Shown piece after piece: positions 16,480 through 24,810 of a stretch of 37,044 nt of DNA. Where the stretch lies: assembly GCF_001295795.1 (NCBI RefSeq), contig NZ_LJHY01000073.1, forward strand, positions 1 to 37,044. The letters run 5' to 3'. Made by a program: the position numbers and the translations under genes. The notes under the pieces were generated by a model, which saw only the letters and a list, made by a program, of their open reading frames with translations, did not search any database and had not been told where the DNA came from. Origin of the DNA: Novosphingobium sp. AAP83. GTDB taxonomy: Bacteria > Pseudomonadota > Alphaproteobacteria > Sphingomonadales > Sphingomonadaceae. The stretch's first letter is position 1; each line of letters begins with the position of its first letter.

Positions 16480-16689
16480 ATGGACATGCGGCGGCTCGTG
16501 GGACGGAATTTTGCTCGCATTAGGCAAGAGCGGGGCCTGACGCAGGAGAAGGTTGCGGAGATTTCCGGCTTCTCCCAACAATACATTAGCGGCCTTGAAC
16601 GCGGGCACCGAAATCCAACGGTGGTAACGCTGTTTGAATTAGCGCAGGCGATCGGTGTGGTACCAATTGAACTTTTGTCGTCAGATTAA
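16480..16689 (+). CDS. XRE-family helix-turn-helix protein, restriction-controller-like
   Basis: The 69-residue protein is almost entirely one XRE/Cro-type domain: NFARIRQERGLTQEKVAEIS, then the recognition helix region SQQYISGLERGHRNPT and a closing LAQAIGVVPIELL. Its size and the YISxLERGxRNPT block resemble controller (C) proteins of restriction-modification systems. Such proteins bind symmetric sites upstream of their own and the endonuclease gene. The start is uncertain: ATG at 16480 or 16486, neither with a clear ribosome site. It sits between the acidic protein and the nuclease-like gene. No methyltransferase gene is seen nearby. Confidence 0.8.
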   Translation: MDMRRLVGRNFARIRQERGLTQEKVAEISGFSQQYISGLERGHRNPTVVTLFELAQAIGVVPIELLSSD

Positions 16690-16843
16690 GGCCTGGTGTG
16701 TCGAAGGCATTTTTATACAATTGTTGTGGTTGATGCTGTCCCAATTTGAAAGTGATGGGCATCAAAATCGTTGGAAAATCTCGGTTCAACGCGCCGTTTA
16801 AGCCAAAACGTGCTCCCACATGGCCGAAAAGTAATATCTACCC

Positions 16844-18235
16844 CTAGCGTCGTCTGAGAGGAAATTGGCTCGAGGGATCCCAATGAACGCCATGATTAAT
16901 TTGCTTTTCTGGCGATAGGAGCATGTGATCTGGTAATGGTTCCGGTGTGTGATGCTGGCCGATCCGGTATGATGCCGAGGTTTCTTCGACCGCCCAGCTC
17001 TCATCCGATCGCGTACTGACTTCGGGCGCGAAATATTCGCCATATACCCAGCGGAGCCGCGTCGCTCCCGGATCAAACAACGTCATTTCCAGCATATTTC
17101 GGAAGTGGCGAACGCCATCGACGTCGCCGCCGCTCCAGGTCTCGACACCGACATGTACAACACCTGGGCGGTCTTGCGGGAGCTGCCTGGCAGCTTTGGC
17201 GACGATAGCGCGGAAGTGCTTTGCTTTCTTCCTTACCGCCTCCTTCGAAAGGCTGCGCCAGCGCACTACGCTCGCCTGATAGATTGCGCTCGCCCATAAG
17301 GGACGGCCGCGTCCCGGCCGCCATTTCGCGGTCATGCTATGGGCACAGTCATGGTCATAATGACCAACCAGCAACTCAATCATCCGGCTGGAGCCGAAAT
17401 AGACATCGTCGTTCGCAAGTACATTATGAGCCAATGACCAGTCGATCTCGCGGATTGTACCTGCGCCCTGATTGTCGGTCCATCGGTTGGGGCCAGTCCC
17501 GTCGAGATAGGCAGCAACGCGCTTAGCGAGATAATCGTCAGGCACTATGTCGAGCTCGGCGACAAACGCGATGTTCACAATAATCGAGCGATTGTTCGCA
17601 AGCGCGAGGGCATGCGCAGGGCCAGCAAGTCGTTCGCCACGCGCCTTCTCTCTAGCGTCGTAGCTCGACCGGTCCGTCCGTTTGCATTCAACTGCCCAAC
17701 GGCGGCGTCCTTTTCGGACGTTGATATCGTGGGTTCGTGTGACACCAGGCCGTTCGGTCACAAATTCCGTATTCCAACCGTTGCGGCGATAGGCCAAAGC
17801 AACGAGAAGTTCGAATAGGCCTCCATCGGGCTGGCTGCGGTCACCGTTCATCAATCTAGCCGCGCGCGCCTCAGCGCCCGTAATGCCAAGTAGAGTTGGT
17901 AGTTCCTCGCCAAGGCGAGTGAATGTTGGTACCATCCGGACAGCTTCGGCCGGCACCCAGTTCATGCGATCGTTCGCATAGGAGTTTACCTGGAAGATGT
18001 ACCATGCGGCTGTGTCCCGAGGATCGTAGAACATCGTCGGTTCGCCCTTTGCCCATAACGCCTCCGCCACCAGAAACCGGTCGCGCGTCGAATCCATCCG
18101 GCGCTTCCAGGTTCGGCGGTCCGCCAGTTCCGAGAGCCAAGCGGTGGCGAGCAGGACATTGTCGTCGCGCCAGTCATGGCCCGCCTTTGGCGCGGTCCAT
18201 GAAGGATTTTCGGGGCTGATTCTCATTTGCGCCAT
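16844..18235 (-). CDS. PD-(D/E)XK nuclease-like protein of unknown role
   Basis: The 463-residue protein has a probable nuclease core in its middle. Glu142 lies in a helix (LFELLVALAYRRNGW), Asp170 in HDINV, and Glu183-Cys-Lys185 in WAVECKR. This order is the PD-(D/E)XK signature of restriction and repair endonucleases. The N-terminal 130 and C-terminal 250 residues match nothing I recognise. There is no signal peptide. The small HTH gene upstream on the opposite strand and the acidic gene beyond it suggest a defence or mobile-element islet. The start at 18235 has no clear Shine-Dalgarno, and ATG at 18226 is possible. Function beyond nuclease-like is unknown. Confidence 0.65.
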   Translation of the reverse strand: MAQMRISPENPSWTAPKAGHDWRDDNVLLATAWLSELADRRTWKRRMDSTRDRFLVAEALWAKGEPTMFYDPRDTAAWYIFQVNSYANDRMNWVPAEAVRMVPTFTRLGEELPTLLGITGAEARAARLMNGDRSQPDGGLFELLVALAYRRNGWNTEFVTERPGVTRTHDINVRKGRRRWAVECKRTDRSSYDAREKARGERLAGPAHALALANNRSIIVNIAFVAELDIVPDDYLAKRVAAYLDGTGPNRWTDNQGAGTIREIDWSLAHNVLANDDVYFGSSRMIELLVGHYDHDCAHSMTAKWRPGRGRPLWASAIYQASVVRWRSLSKEAVRKKAKHFRAIVAKAARQLPQDRPGVVHVGVETWSGGDVDGVRHFRNMLEMTLFDPGATRLRWVYGEYFAPEVSTRSDESWAVEETSASYRIGQHHTPEPLPDHMLLSPEKQINHGVHWDPSSQFPLRRR

Positions 18236-18354
18236 TTTATCGGATCAGCGATCTTTATGTAACGACGATTTGGCATATCTGCGATTGGTCACCCTCCTGC
18301 ATTGAAACGCCAAACCGACTTTGTACCATGCATGAGGGAGGCGAAATCAATTAC

Positions 18355-18565
18355 ACGGTGCCCAGCATATGGGGGTCGGGTGAAAGTTGAAGCGGCTGAA
18401 TTTGAAAGTTTTTTCAAAAATGGTGCAGCCGACATGAAAGCGATGAACGCTCAAATTATTGGGAAATTTTGGTGCAAAGGGCTGCGTAAGCCACAAAACG
18501 CACCCAAATGGCAGAGGATAGCGAGAGACCGAAGAGGCAGCTGTCGACCAACTCAAGTCGTTCAG
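18355..18565. repeat. Direct repeat flanking the 9-kb catabolic module, left copy
   Basis: Counted by eye, 188 of 211 positions match the right copy at 27435-27645 without gaps and in the same orientation. The offset is exactly 9080 bp. Weaker similarity continues about 30 bp to the right. No transposase frame or clear terminal inverted repeat is visible inside, so it is an unidentified dispersed repeat. Confidence 0.9.
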
Positions 18566-18724
18566 CGGTTTCGTTGTGAACGTCTGCTTAGGTTCGGAAC
18601 CCGCCATTCACCTGAAAGCATCGATTTGAGCCGGATCTGGGAAGCGCGATAGAAGCAGCCAAGCGGCAGGCAAGTGTAGCCATGCCCAACTTACCTTTCA
18701 CACAACGTGGCCCCAAACCCTGAA

Positions 18725-18753
18725 GCCAGGCAGCCAGGCAGCCAGGCAGCCAG
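18725..18753 (+). repeat. 8-bp tandem repeat GCCAGGCA
   Basis: The unit GCCAGGCA is repeated three full times plus five bases in noncoding DNA upstream of the acyl-CoA ligase. Such a short array is prone to slippage. No function is evident. Confidence 0.8.
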
Positions 18754-18961
18754 TGGTTGCTGGATGCGTCGAATCCATTTGCGACTGGTTTGTCCAAGAT
18801 AGCCTCAAAAACCAAGAGCGCTCTTAAAAGTTATAATGCCTTTTAAAAAAAAATTGGCAGTATTTCGTCGAACCAAGCGTGATTCGGATGGACAAGCTTG
18901 GCCCCCTTATCGTGCGGGAGCTAGGCGGGCACTAAAAGCAAAAACGGGAGAGGCGCGATCT

Positions 18962-20557
18962 ATGGCACAGCAGTTTCACCTGGCAGACCTGTTTGAAACG
19001 GTCGCGGCAACCGTGCCTGACAAGATCGCACTTGAATCAGATAGCCTCACCCTGACCTTTGCCGAATTGAACGCGCGGGCAGACGCGATTGCAGCCGGTC
19101 TTGCGGCGCACGGTGTGGCGCGCGGCGATACGGTGGGCATCTATATGATGAACCGGGCCGAATACATCGAAGCCTTTATCGCCATCGTGAAGCTGGGTGC
19201 GGTGCCGTTCAACGTCAATTTCCGCTACCGTGAAGACGAACTGCGCTATCTGTTCCAGAACGCATCAGCGGCAGCAATCATTCATGGTGCCGAATTCAGT
19301 GGCATCATTCGCGCATTGCAGCCGCACTTGCCCGACCTCAAGTTAGCCGTGGCGGTAGATGACGGTTCGGGCGCGGATACAGGCGGACTTGTCGACTATG
19401 GCAGCCTGCTTGATAGCCCCGCCGTTTCGCAATTCGAGCGTGACGAAGACGATATCCTCCTGATCTATACCGGCGGCACCACGGGCATGCCCAAGGGCGT
19501 GATGTGGCGGCACAAGGACTTTGTGTTCGGCTGCATCGGGGGTGCGGGATATTTCACCCCATCGGGGGCGATGCAGGTGCCGCAAGATATCGCGGATCGA
19601 GCCGCCAATGGCTATCCGCTCAAGCTTTTCCCGCTTGCCCCGCTGATGCATGCCGCAGCCTTGTGGGCCGCTTTATCGGCGTTGTTTAACGGGCTCACCG
19701 TCGTTGTAGACGAGAACCGCACGTTTGATCCGGAAGCGATCTGGACAAAGGTCGAAGCCCTTGGCGTCAATATCGTGCAGATCGTTGGCGATGCCATGGC
19801 CATACCGCTGCGCGATGCGTTGCGCGCCAATCCTGATCGCTGGAATTTGCAGCGGGTGGTCAATGTCGGATCGGGCGGCGCGGTGTTTTCACAAAGCGTG
19901 AAGGATGATTTGCGCCAGCTTTTGCCCGCATCGGTGGCTATTACTGATGGTATGGGATCATCCGAAACCGGGATCGCGGGCGCCGGGGCGATCAGCCGCG
20001 ATGGCATGATGCAATTGCCATCCGGTGATAATCTAAAGGTCGTGGTGGATGATCGCTTTGCACTGGCGGGTGAAACCGGGATCATCGCCCGATCCGGCCA
20101 TATGCCGGTCGGCTATTTCGGTGACCCGGATAAAACGGCCGAAGTGTTCCGCATGATAGATGACAAGGTCTGGGTTATCAGTGGTGATGCTGGCCGCCTT
20201 AAGCAGGACGGCATGATCACCGTGTTCGGGCGTGGATCAACCTGCATCAACAGCGGCGGCGAAAAGGTTTTCCCCGAAGAAGTGGAACAGGTGTTGCGCG
20301 ATCATCCCGCGATCAGGGATGCGGTGGTTGCCGGACAGCCCGATCCCCGCTGGGGTGAGCGCGTGGTGGCCATTGTATCGCCGCGCGATGGCGCGGTGCG
20401 ACCTGCGCTTGCTGACTTGCGCGAATTTCTGGGGCAACGGCTGGCTGGCTACAAAGTGCCAAAGGCGCTGGTCTGGGTTGACGAAGTGCGCCGCTCGCCC
20501 GCAGGGAAACAGGACTATCGCTGGGCTTTAAGCGTCGCTGCAAATGCCCTAGATTGA
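18962..20557 (+). CDS. AMP-dependent acyl-CoA ligase
   Basis: The 531-residue protein is an ANL-superfamily ligase. The phosphate-binding loop is YTGGTTGMPKG and the adenine motif DGMGSSETG. The hinge region reads SGDAGRLKQDG, GRGSTCINSGGEKVFP and PEEVEQVL. The C-terminal GKQDYRW has the adenylation lysine at about residue 516. It activates a carboxylic acid to its CoA ester in the cytoplasm, presumably the first step for the enzymes downstream. The start at 18962 follows GGGAGAGG, and upstream in-frame methionines lack family similarity. The steroid-type dehydrogenase pair in the same module suggests a side-chain or other bulky acid rather than a plain fatty acid (inference). Confidence 0.92.
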   Translation: MAQQFHLADLFETVAATVPDKIALESDSLTLTFAELNARADAIAAGLAAHGVARGDTVGIYMMNRAEYIEAFIAIVKLGAVPFNVNFRYREDELRYLFQNASAAAIIHGAEFSGIIRALQPHLPDLKLAVAVDDGSGADTGGLVDYGSLLDSPAVSQFERDEDDILLIYTGGTTGMPKGVMWRHKDFVFGCIGGAGYFTPSGAMQVPQDIADRAANGYPLKLFPLAPLMHAAALWAALSALFNGLTVVVDENRTFDPEAIWTKVEALGVNIVQIVGDAMAIPLRDALRANPDRWNLQRVVNVGSGGAVFSQSVKDDLRQLLPASVAITDGMGSSETGIAGAGAISRDGMMQLPSGDNLKVVVDDRFALAGETGIIARSGHMPVGYFGDPDKTAEVFRMIDDKVWVISGDAGRLKQDGMITVFGRGSTCINSGGEKVFPEEVEQVLRDHPAIRDAVVAGQPDPRWGERVVAIVSPRDGAVRPALADLREFLGQRLAGYKVPKALVWVDEVRRSPAGKQDYRWALSVAANALD

Positions 20558-20584
20558 ACGGCGCGATTTTGACGGGGACCAAGC

Positions 20585-21271
20585 GTGGACCAAGCCGGAA
20601 CTGATCTTGAAGCCACCGAAACCCCGAAAATTGGCCGCCGCCAGCAAGGGCTTGCCGAGCGCCGCCGACGGTTGGTTCGTGCAGCGGGCGAATTGATTGC
20701 CGAACGCGAAAACGGCAACTTTTCGATGCCGGAACTGGCATCGCGCGCGGGCGTCAGCCTTGCCACGCCCTACAATCTGTTCGGCTCGAAGGCGGCTGTG
20801 CTTAACCAGTTGTTCGAAGGGCAGGTGCGCGGCTTCAACCGCGATAATGCTTGGATGAATGGCCTGCCGCCTACTGAAAGGGTGCTGGGCGTGGTTGACC
20901 GTCTGGTGGCCGCCTATGCCAAAGAGCCGACGTTTTACCGCAATCTGGTCAAGGCGCTTTACGCGTTGGGCACAGCCGAGACCGCCCAATTCGCCAGTCC
21001 CGTGGGCGCGCTGCTGGTGCAGCCTTTGATTGAAGGGCTGAGCAGCGATGGCCTTTTGCCTGCAAATGTTCCCAAGGGGGTGCTGGCCACAACGCTGACG
21101 CGCCTGTTTGACGCAACATTTGAACGCTGGGCCTTGCAAGACTGGCACACTGACCGGTTGCAACGCGAACTGCGCGCAGGGTTTGCCATGGTTTTCTATG
21201 GTTTGTTTGATGATGTCGCCCAGGCCAGACTGGCCGAAGCGATGAAGGCTGCCACGCCTCAGAAAGACTGA
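20585..21271 (+). CDS. TetR-family transcriptional regulator
   Basis: The 228-residue product starts at GTG 20585 with GGGGA eight bases upstream and lies 27 bp after the ligase gene. The N-terminal helix-turn-helix spans RLVRAAGELIAERENGNFSM through ASRAGVSLATPYNLFGSKAAVLNQL. The C-terminal ligand domain is typical in length. Its position between the ligase and the thiolase-FadJ-dehydrogenase genes suggests it represses the module until an acyl-CoA intermediate binds. A perfect palindrome 70 bp downstream of its stop, in front of the thiolase gene, is the candidate operator. Confidence 0.9.
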   Translation: MDQAGTDLEATETPKIGRRQQGLAERRRRLVRAAGELIAERENGNFSMPELASRAGVSLATPYNLFGSKAAVLNQLFEGQVRGFNRDNAWMNGLPPTERVLGVVDRLVAAYAKEPTFYRNLVKALYALGTAETAQFASPVGALLVQPLIEGLSSDGLLPANVPKGVLATTLTRLFDATFERWALQDWHTDRLQRELRAGFAMVFYGLFDDVAQARLAEAMKAATPQKD

Positions 21272-21340
21272 AGCCGCCGCATCGTCATCCCATCTCCAAG
21301 CGGAATTCCCGCTACGCCTCTTGACGTTCGCGCACTTATT

Positions 21341-21354
21341 TATAATGCATTATA
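21341..21354. promoter_or_regulatory. Candidate TetR operator, 14-bp perfect palindrome
   Basis: TATAATGCATTATA is exactly self-complementary and lies in a short AT-rich island (21335-21362) within GC-rich surroundings, 36 bp before the thiolase start. TTGACG at 21321 precedes TATAAT by 14 bp, too close for a standard sigma-70 pair. Placement right after a TetR gene and before the operon it probably controls supports an operator. Confidence 0.6.
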
Positions 21355-21389
21355 TTATTTTAGGCATCGGGATTCGGATCGACACCATC

Positions 21390-22604
21390 ATGCGCGACGT
21401 TTTCATATACGATCATGTGCGAACCCCGCGCGGGCGCGGCAAACCTGACGGCGGTCTGCATGAGGCGACCCCCGTCGAATTGGTCCGGCAACTGCTGGTC
21501 GCATTAAAGCAGCGCAACGGGCTTCCAGATGACAGCCTTGATGAACTGGTCTTGGGCACTGTTTCCGCCGCCGGTGAACAAGGCGCTACATTATCGCGCA
21601 TTGCCCCCATTCTCGCGGGCTTTTCCGATCGGGCCGCAGGGCTGCACATCAATCGCGCCTGCGCATCGGCGCTTGAGGCGGTGAGCATTCTGGCCGCAAA
21701 AATCGGCTGCGGCATGACCGAAATGGCGATTGCGGGTGGCGTGGAAAGCATGTCGCGCATTCCGATGGGGGCCGATGGTGGCGGCCCGCATGGCATTGAT
21801 CCGCGCGTTTCAAACCATACGCCATTCGTGATGCAAGGCGTCAGCGCCGATCTCCTCGCCACGCTGAACGGTTATTCCCGCGCCGATCTCGATGCCTATG
21901 CGCTGGCCAGCCAGCAACGCGCCGCACAAGCGTGGAGCGAAGGCCGGTTTGATCGTGCTATCGTACCGATAGTGGACGTTCTGGGCACGGTCCTTCTGGC
22001 CCATGACGAACATATCCGCCCCGATGCCACGCTGGAAACACTGGGCGCGCTCAAACCTGCCTTTGCCGACATTGGCAAAACCATGAGCTTTGATGGTCTT
22101 GCGCTGCAACGCTATCCTGAAGTTGACCGGATCGAACACATCCACACTGCCGCATCCAGTTCCGGCATCGTAGATGGTGCAGGCCTTGTGCTGATCGGCT
22201 CTGCACAGGCTGGCGCACAATATGGAATGAAGCCGCGTGCGCGCATCCGTGCGTTCATCACGCTGGGATCGGAGCCTGCGTTGATGCTCGATGGCCCGAC
22301 GCCTGCCTGCCAGCGCGCGCTGGATGTTGCGGGTCTTGTCCCTTCCGACATCGATCTTTGGGAACTGAACGAAGCCTTCGCCGCCGTTCCGCTGCGGCTG
22401 ATGGACACGATGAACATCCCGCATGACCGCATGAACGTGAACGGCGGTGCCATCGCCATGGGCCATCCCTTAGGCGCTACCGGCGCGATGATTGCAGGCA
22501 CGTTGGTTGATGAAATGGAACGCCGCGATGTGGGCCTTGGCGTTGTCACGCTCTGCGCGGCAGGCGGCATGGGCATTGCCATGGTGTTGGAACGGGCAGG
22601 TTGA
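21390..22604 (+). CDS. Acetyl-CoA acyltransferase (thiolase)
   Basis: The 404-residue thiolase has its nucleophile in NRACASALEA, followed by NEAFAAVP, GHPLGATGA and the second cysteine in LCAAGGMG. The N terminus at 21390 (MRDVFIYDHVRTPRG) matches family starts, whereas an upstream in-frame extension to 21321 runs through the palindrome and is rejected. No strong Shine-Dalgarno is present. Its stop overlaps the TTGAGGGAG leader of the next gene, so thiolase and FadJ-type enzyme are probably translated together. It completes each beta-oxidation round by thiolysis. Confidence 0.9.
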   Translation: MRDVFIYDHVRTPRGRGKPDGGLHEATPVELVRQLLVALKQRNGLPDDSLDELVLGTVSAAGEQGATLSRIAPILAGFSDRAAGLHINRACASALEAVSILAAKIGCGMTEMAIAGGVESMSRIPMGADGGGPHGIDPRVSNHTPFVMQGVSADLLATLNGYSRADLDAYALASQQRAAQAWSEGRFDRAIVPIVDVLGTVLLAHDEHIRPDATLETLGALKPAFADIGKTMSFDGLALQRYPEVDRIEHIHTAASSSGIVDGAGLVLIGSAQAGAQYGMKPRARIRAFITLGSEPALMLDGPTPACQRALDVAGLVPSDIDLWELNEAFAAVPLRLMDTMNIPHDRMNVNGGAIAMGHPLGATGAMIAGTLVDEMERRDVGLGVVTLCAAGGMGIAMVLERAG

Positions 22605-22612
22605 GGGAGCGC

Positions 22613-24793
22613 ATGACGATGAGTGAAGCCGTAACCTACAGCGTCGATGGCGATGGCCTCTGCACGCTGGTACTCGACCTTCCGGGCGAAAAGATGAACG
22701 TGCTTGGTCCGGCGCTAAGCGAGGCGTTTGAGGCTGCCTTGCGCCGCGCGATGGCAGATGATGCGGTCAAGGGCGTGGTCATCACGTCGGGCAAATCCAC
22801 TTTCGTTGCCGGCGGTGATCTCAAGATGCTGGGCGGCGGCTTGGACGTGGCCAGCATGGCCCCTGCCGAAGTGGCGCATCTGTTTGGCAGCCTGTCACGC
22901 CTGTTGCGCTGGATGGAAACCGCCGGAAAGCCGGTGGCCTGCGCCATCAACGGGCTGGCCTTGGGCGGCGGTCTGGAGATCGCGCTCGCCTGCCATTATC
23001 GCGTGGTCGCCGATGATCCGCGCATCATGCTGGGCCTGCCCGAATCGCAGGTGGGCCTGCTGCCCGGTGGCGGCGGCACCCAGCGCCTGCCCCGCCTGAT
23101 CGGGCTGGCCGCGTCCCTGCCGCTGTTGTTGCAAGGCAAGAACCTGTCCCCGCAAGAGGCACTGAAATCTGGCGTTGTCCATGCCGTCGTTCCGGCAGAG
23201 GGATTGATCGAAGCGGCCAAGGCATGGTTGCGCGCCGGTGGCGATGCGGTGCAGCCGTGGGACAAGAAGGGCTTCAAGGTGCCCGGCGGCGGGGACACCC
23301 TGACGCCATCGTTTCGCAACACATTCATCGGCTTGAACGCCCATACCCGCGCCAACACGTTCGGCAACATGCCGGGGCCGGAAAAGATCGCCGCCTGCCT
23401 TTATGAAGGCCTGCAATTGCCGATGGACAAGGCGCTGGGCGTTGAATCCAAATACTTTGCGCAATTGATGATCGATCCGGTGGCGCGCAACCTGATCCGC
23501 ACAATGTTCATCAAAAAGGGCAAGGCCGAGAGCCTTGCCGCGCGTCCGGCGGGCGTCGAAAAAGCGGCGTTCCGCAGCATCGGTATCGTTGGTGCAGGCA
23601 CGATGGGCGCAGGCATTGCCTTTGCTGCCGCCAAGGCCGGGATCGATGTGGTGCTGATCGACCGTGATCTTGCCTCGGCGGAAAAAGGCAAGGCCTATGC
23701 CGCCAAACGGATGGCGCGCGATCTGGAAAAGGGCCGCACCACTCAGGCCAAGATCGATAAAGTGCTGGGCCACATCCACCCCGGCACCGATTATGCCGCG
23801 CTTGGCCAGACGCAACTGGTCATCGAAAGCGTTTTTGAAGACCGCGCCGTCAAAAAGGACGTGATTGCCAAAATCGCCGCCGCTGTTCCGGCGGGCACCG
23901 TGATCGCATCCAACACCTCGGCCCTGCCGATCACCAGCCTTGCCGAATATGCCACGGATCAGGCGCGGTTCATTGGCATGCACTTTTTCAGTCCGGCGGA
24001 AAGGATGCCGTTGGTCGAAATCATCCGGGGCAAAAAGTCGGACGATACCAGTTGGGCAACCGCGCTCGATTTCGTCAGCGCGATCCGCAAAACGCCGATC
24101 ACCGTCAACGATGGCCCCGGCTTCTTCACCACCCGCTTCATCGGTGCCTTCATCACTGCCAGCCTTGATATGGTGGAAAGCGGCGTGAAACCCGCGCTGA
24201 TTGAAAACGGTGCGCGCATGGTGGGCATGCCGATGGGCGCGCTGACCATTTCGGATTCCATCGGGATCGATGTAAGCTATCACGCCGGCAAAAGCCAGGC
24301 CGCAGACCGGGGCGAGACGGAACTGCGCTTCGCTGTGATCGGCAAGCTGTTCGAAGCAGACCGTTATGGCATGAAGAACGGCAAGGGCTTTTTCGATTGG
24401 GACGCCAGCGGCGACAAGCGGTTATGGACCGGTCTTGGCGCGCTGTACCCGGCGCTTTTGCAGCAGCCCTCCATTGCCGAGGTCAAGGACCGTATACTTT
24501 ACGCCCAACTGGCCGAAGGCGCGCGCGCCTTTGCGCAAGGCGTGTTGGTTGATGTGATCGACGGCGATCTGGGAGCAACGCTTGGCGTGGGCTTCCCTGC
24601 CTATCTTGGCGGGCCGTTTGCCGCGATGGACACGCTGGGCCTGCCCCATGTGATTGCTCAATGTGATCGTCTGGCCGCACTCTACGGCGATCTCTACGCG
24701 ATGCCACAACTGGTCCGCGATATGGCGCGCGATGGCCAGACCTTCCATGGTGAAAACGCGTTACGCTCCCCCGGCCTGGCCCTCGCGGCCTGA
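22613..24793 (+). CDS. FadJ-type bifunctional enoyl-CoA hydratase / 3-hydroxyacyl-CoA dehydrogenase
   Basis: The 726-residue fusion has a crotonase domain (GLALGGGLEIAL and PESQVGLLPGGGGTQRL with both catalytic glutamates). The NAD domain starts at IGIVGAGTMGAG near residue 320, with the dehydrogenase catalytic histidine in GMHFFSPAE and GPGFFTTR following. It is longer than, and clearly different from, the enzyme at 5860-7905. GAGGGAG at 22603-22609 serves either ATG 22613 or ATG 22619. It follows the thiolase by 8 bp and precedes the dehydrogenase pair by 17 bp, in one transcription unit. It performs hydration and NAD-dependent oxidation of enoyl-CoA. Confidence 0.92.
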   Translation: MTMSEAVTYSVDGDGLCTLVLDLPGEKMNVLGPALSEAFEAALRRAMADDAVKGVVITSGKSTFVAGGDLKMLGGGLDVASMAPAEVAHLFGSLSRLLRWMETAGKPVACAINGLALGGGLEIALACHYRVVADDPRIMLGLPESQVGLLPGGGGTQRLPRLIGLAASLPLLLQGKNLSPQEALKSGVVHAVVPAEGLIEAAKAWLRAGGDAVQPWDKKGFKVPGGGDTLTPSFRNTFIGLNAHTRANTFGNMPGPEKIAACLYEGLQLPMDKALGVESKYFAQLMIDPVARNLIRTMFIKKGKAESLAARPAGVEKAAFRSIGIVGAGTMGAGIAFAAAKAGIDVVLIDRDLASAEKGKAYAAKRMARDLEKGRTTQAKIDKVLGHIHPGTDYAALGQTQLVIESVFEDRAVKKDVIAKIAAAVPAGTVIASNTSALPITSLAEYATDQARFIGMHFFSPAERMPLVEIIRGKKSDDTSWATALDFVSAIRKTPITVNDGPGFFTTRFIGAFITASLDMVESGVKPALIENGARMVGMPMGALTISDSIGIDVSYHAGKSQAADRGETELRFAVIGKLFEADRYGMKNGKGFFDWDASGDKRLWTGLGALYPALLQQPSIAEVKDRILYAQLAEGARAFAQGVLVDVIDGDLGATLGVGFPAYLGGPFAAMDTLGLPHVIAQCDRLAALYGDLYAMPQLVRDMARDGQTFHGENALRSPGLALAA

Positions 24794-24810
24794 TCCGAAA
24801 GGCATTTTGC

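Larger units (their letters stand above)
18236..18961. other. Long intergenic region with repeats
   Basis: This 726-bp gap holds the left copy of the 211-bp direct repeat and an 8-bp tandem repeat, and then a short AT-rich part just before the acyl-CoA ligase gene. Open frames crossing it have repeat-like sequence and no credible start. The ligase promoter is probably within about 18780-18860, but no consensus pair can be fixed. Confidence 0.55.

Noticed and set aside
16480..18235. A complete type II restriction-modification system
   Set aside because: No methyltransferase motifs (FxGxG, DPPY or similar) were found in any frame of the islet, so only a nuclease-like protein with a controller-like regulator is claimed.
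18347..18607. 86-codon minus-strand frame inside the left direct repeat
   Set aside because: The equivalent position in the right copy is interrupted by stops, so it is not conserved as coding sequence.
21321..21346. TTGACG ... TATAAT as a sigma-70 promoter for the thiolase operon
   Set aside because: The spacing is only 14 bp. The TATAAT is better explained as half of the perfect palindrome, though it may still act as a -10 with another -35.
22895..24283. 462-codon open frame antisense to the FadJ-type gene, and similar long antisense frames at 5848-7410 and 3381-4130
   Set aside because: They mirror conserved coding sequence in GC-rich DNA, have no recognisable motifs and are rich in His, Arg and Cys in the manner of shadow frames.
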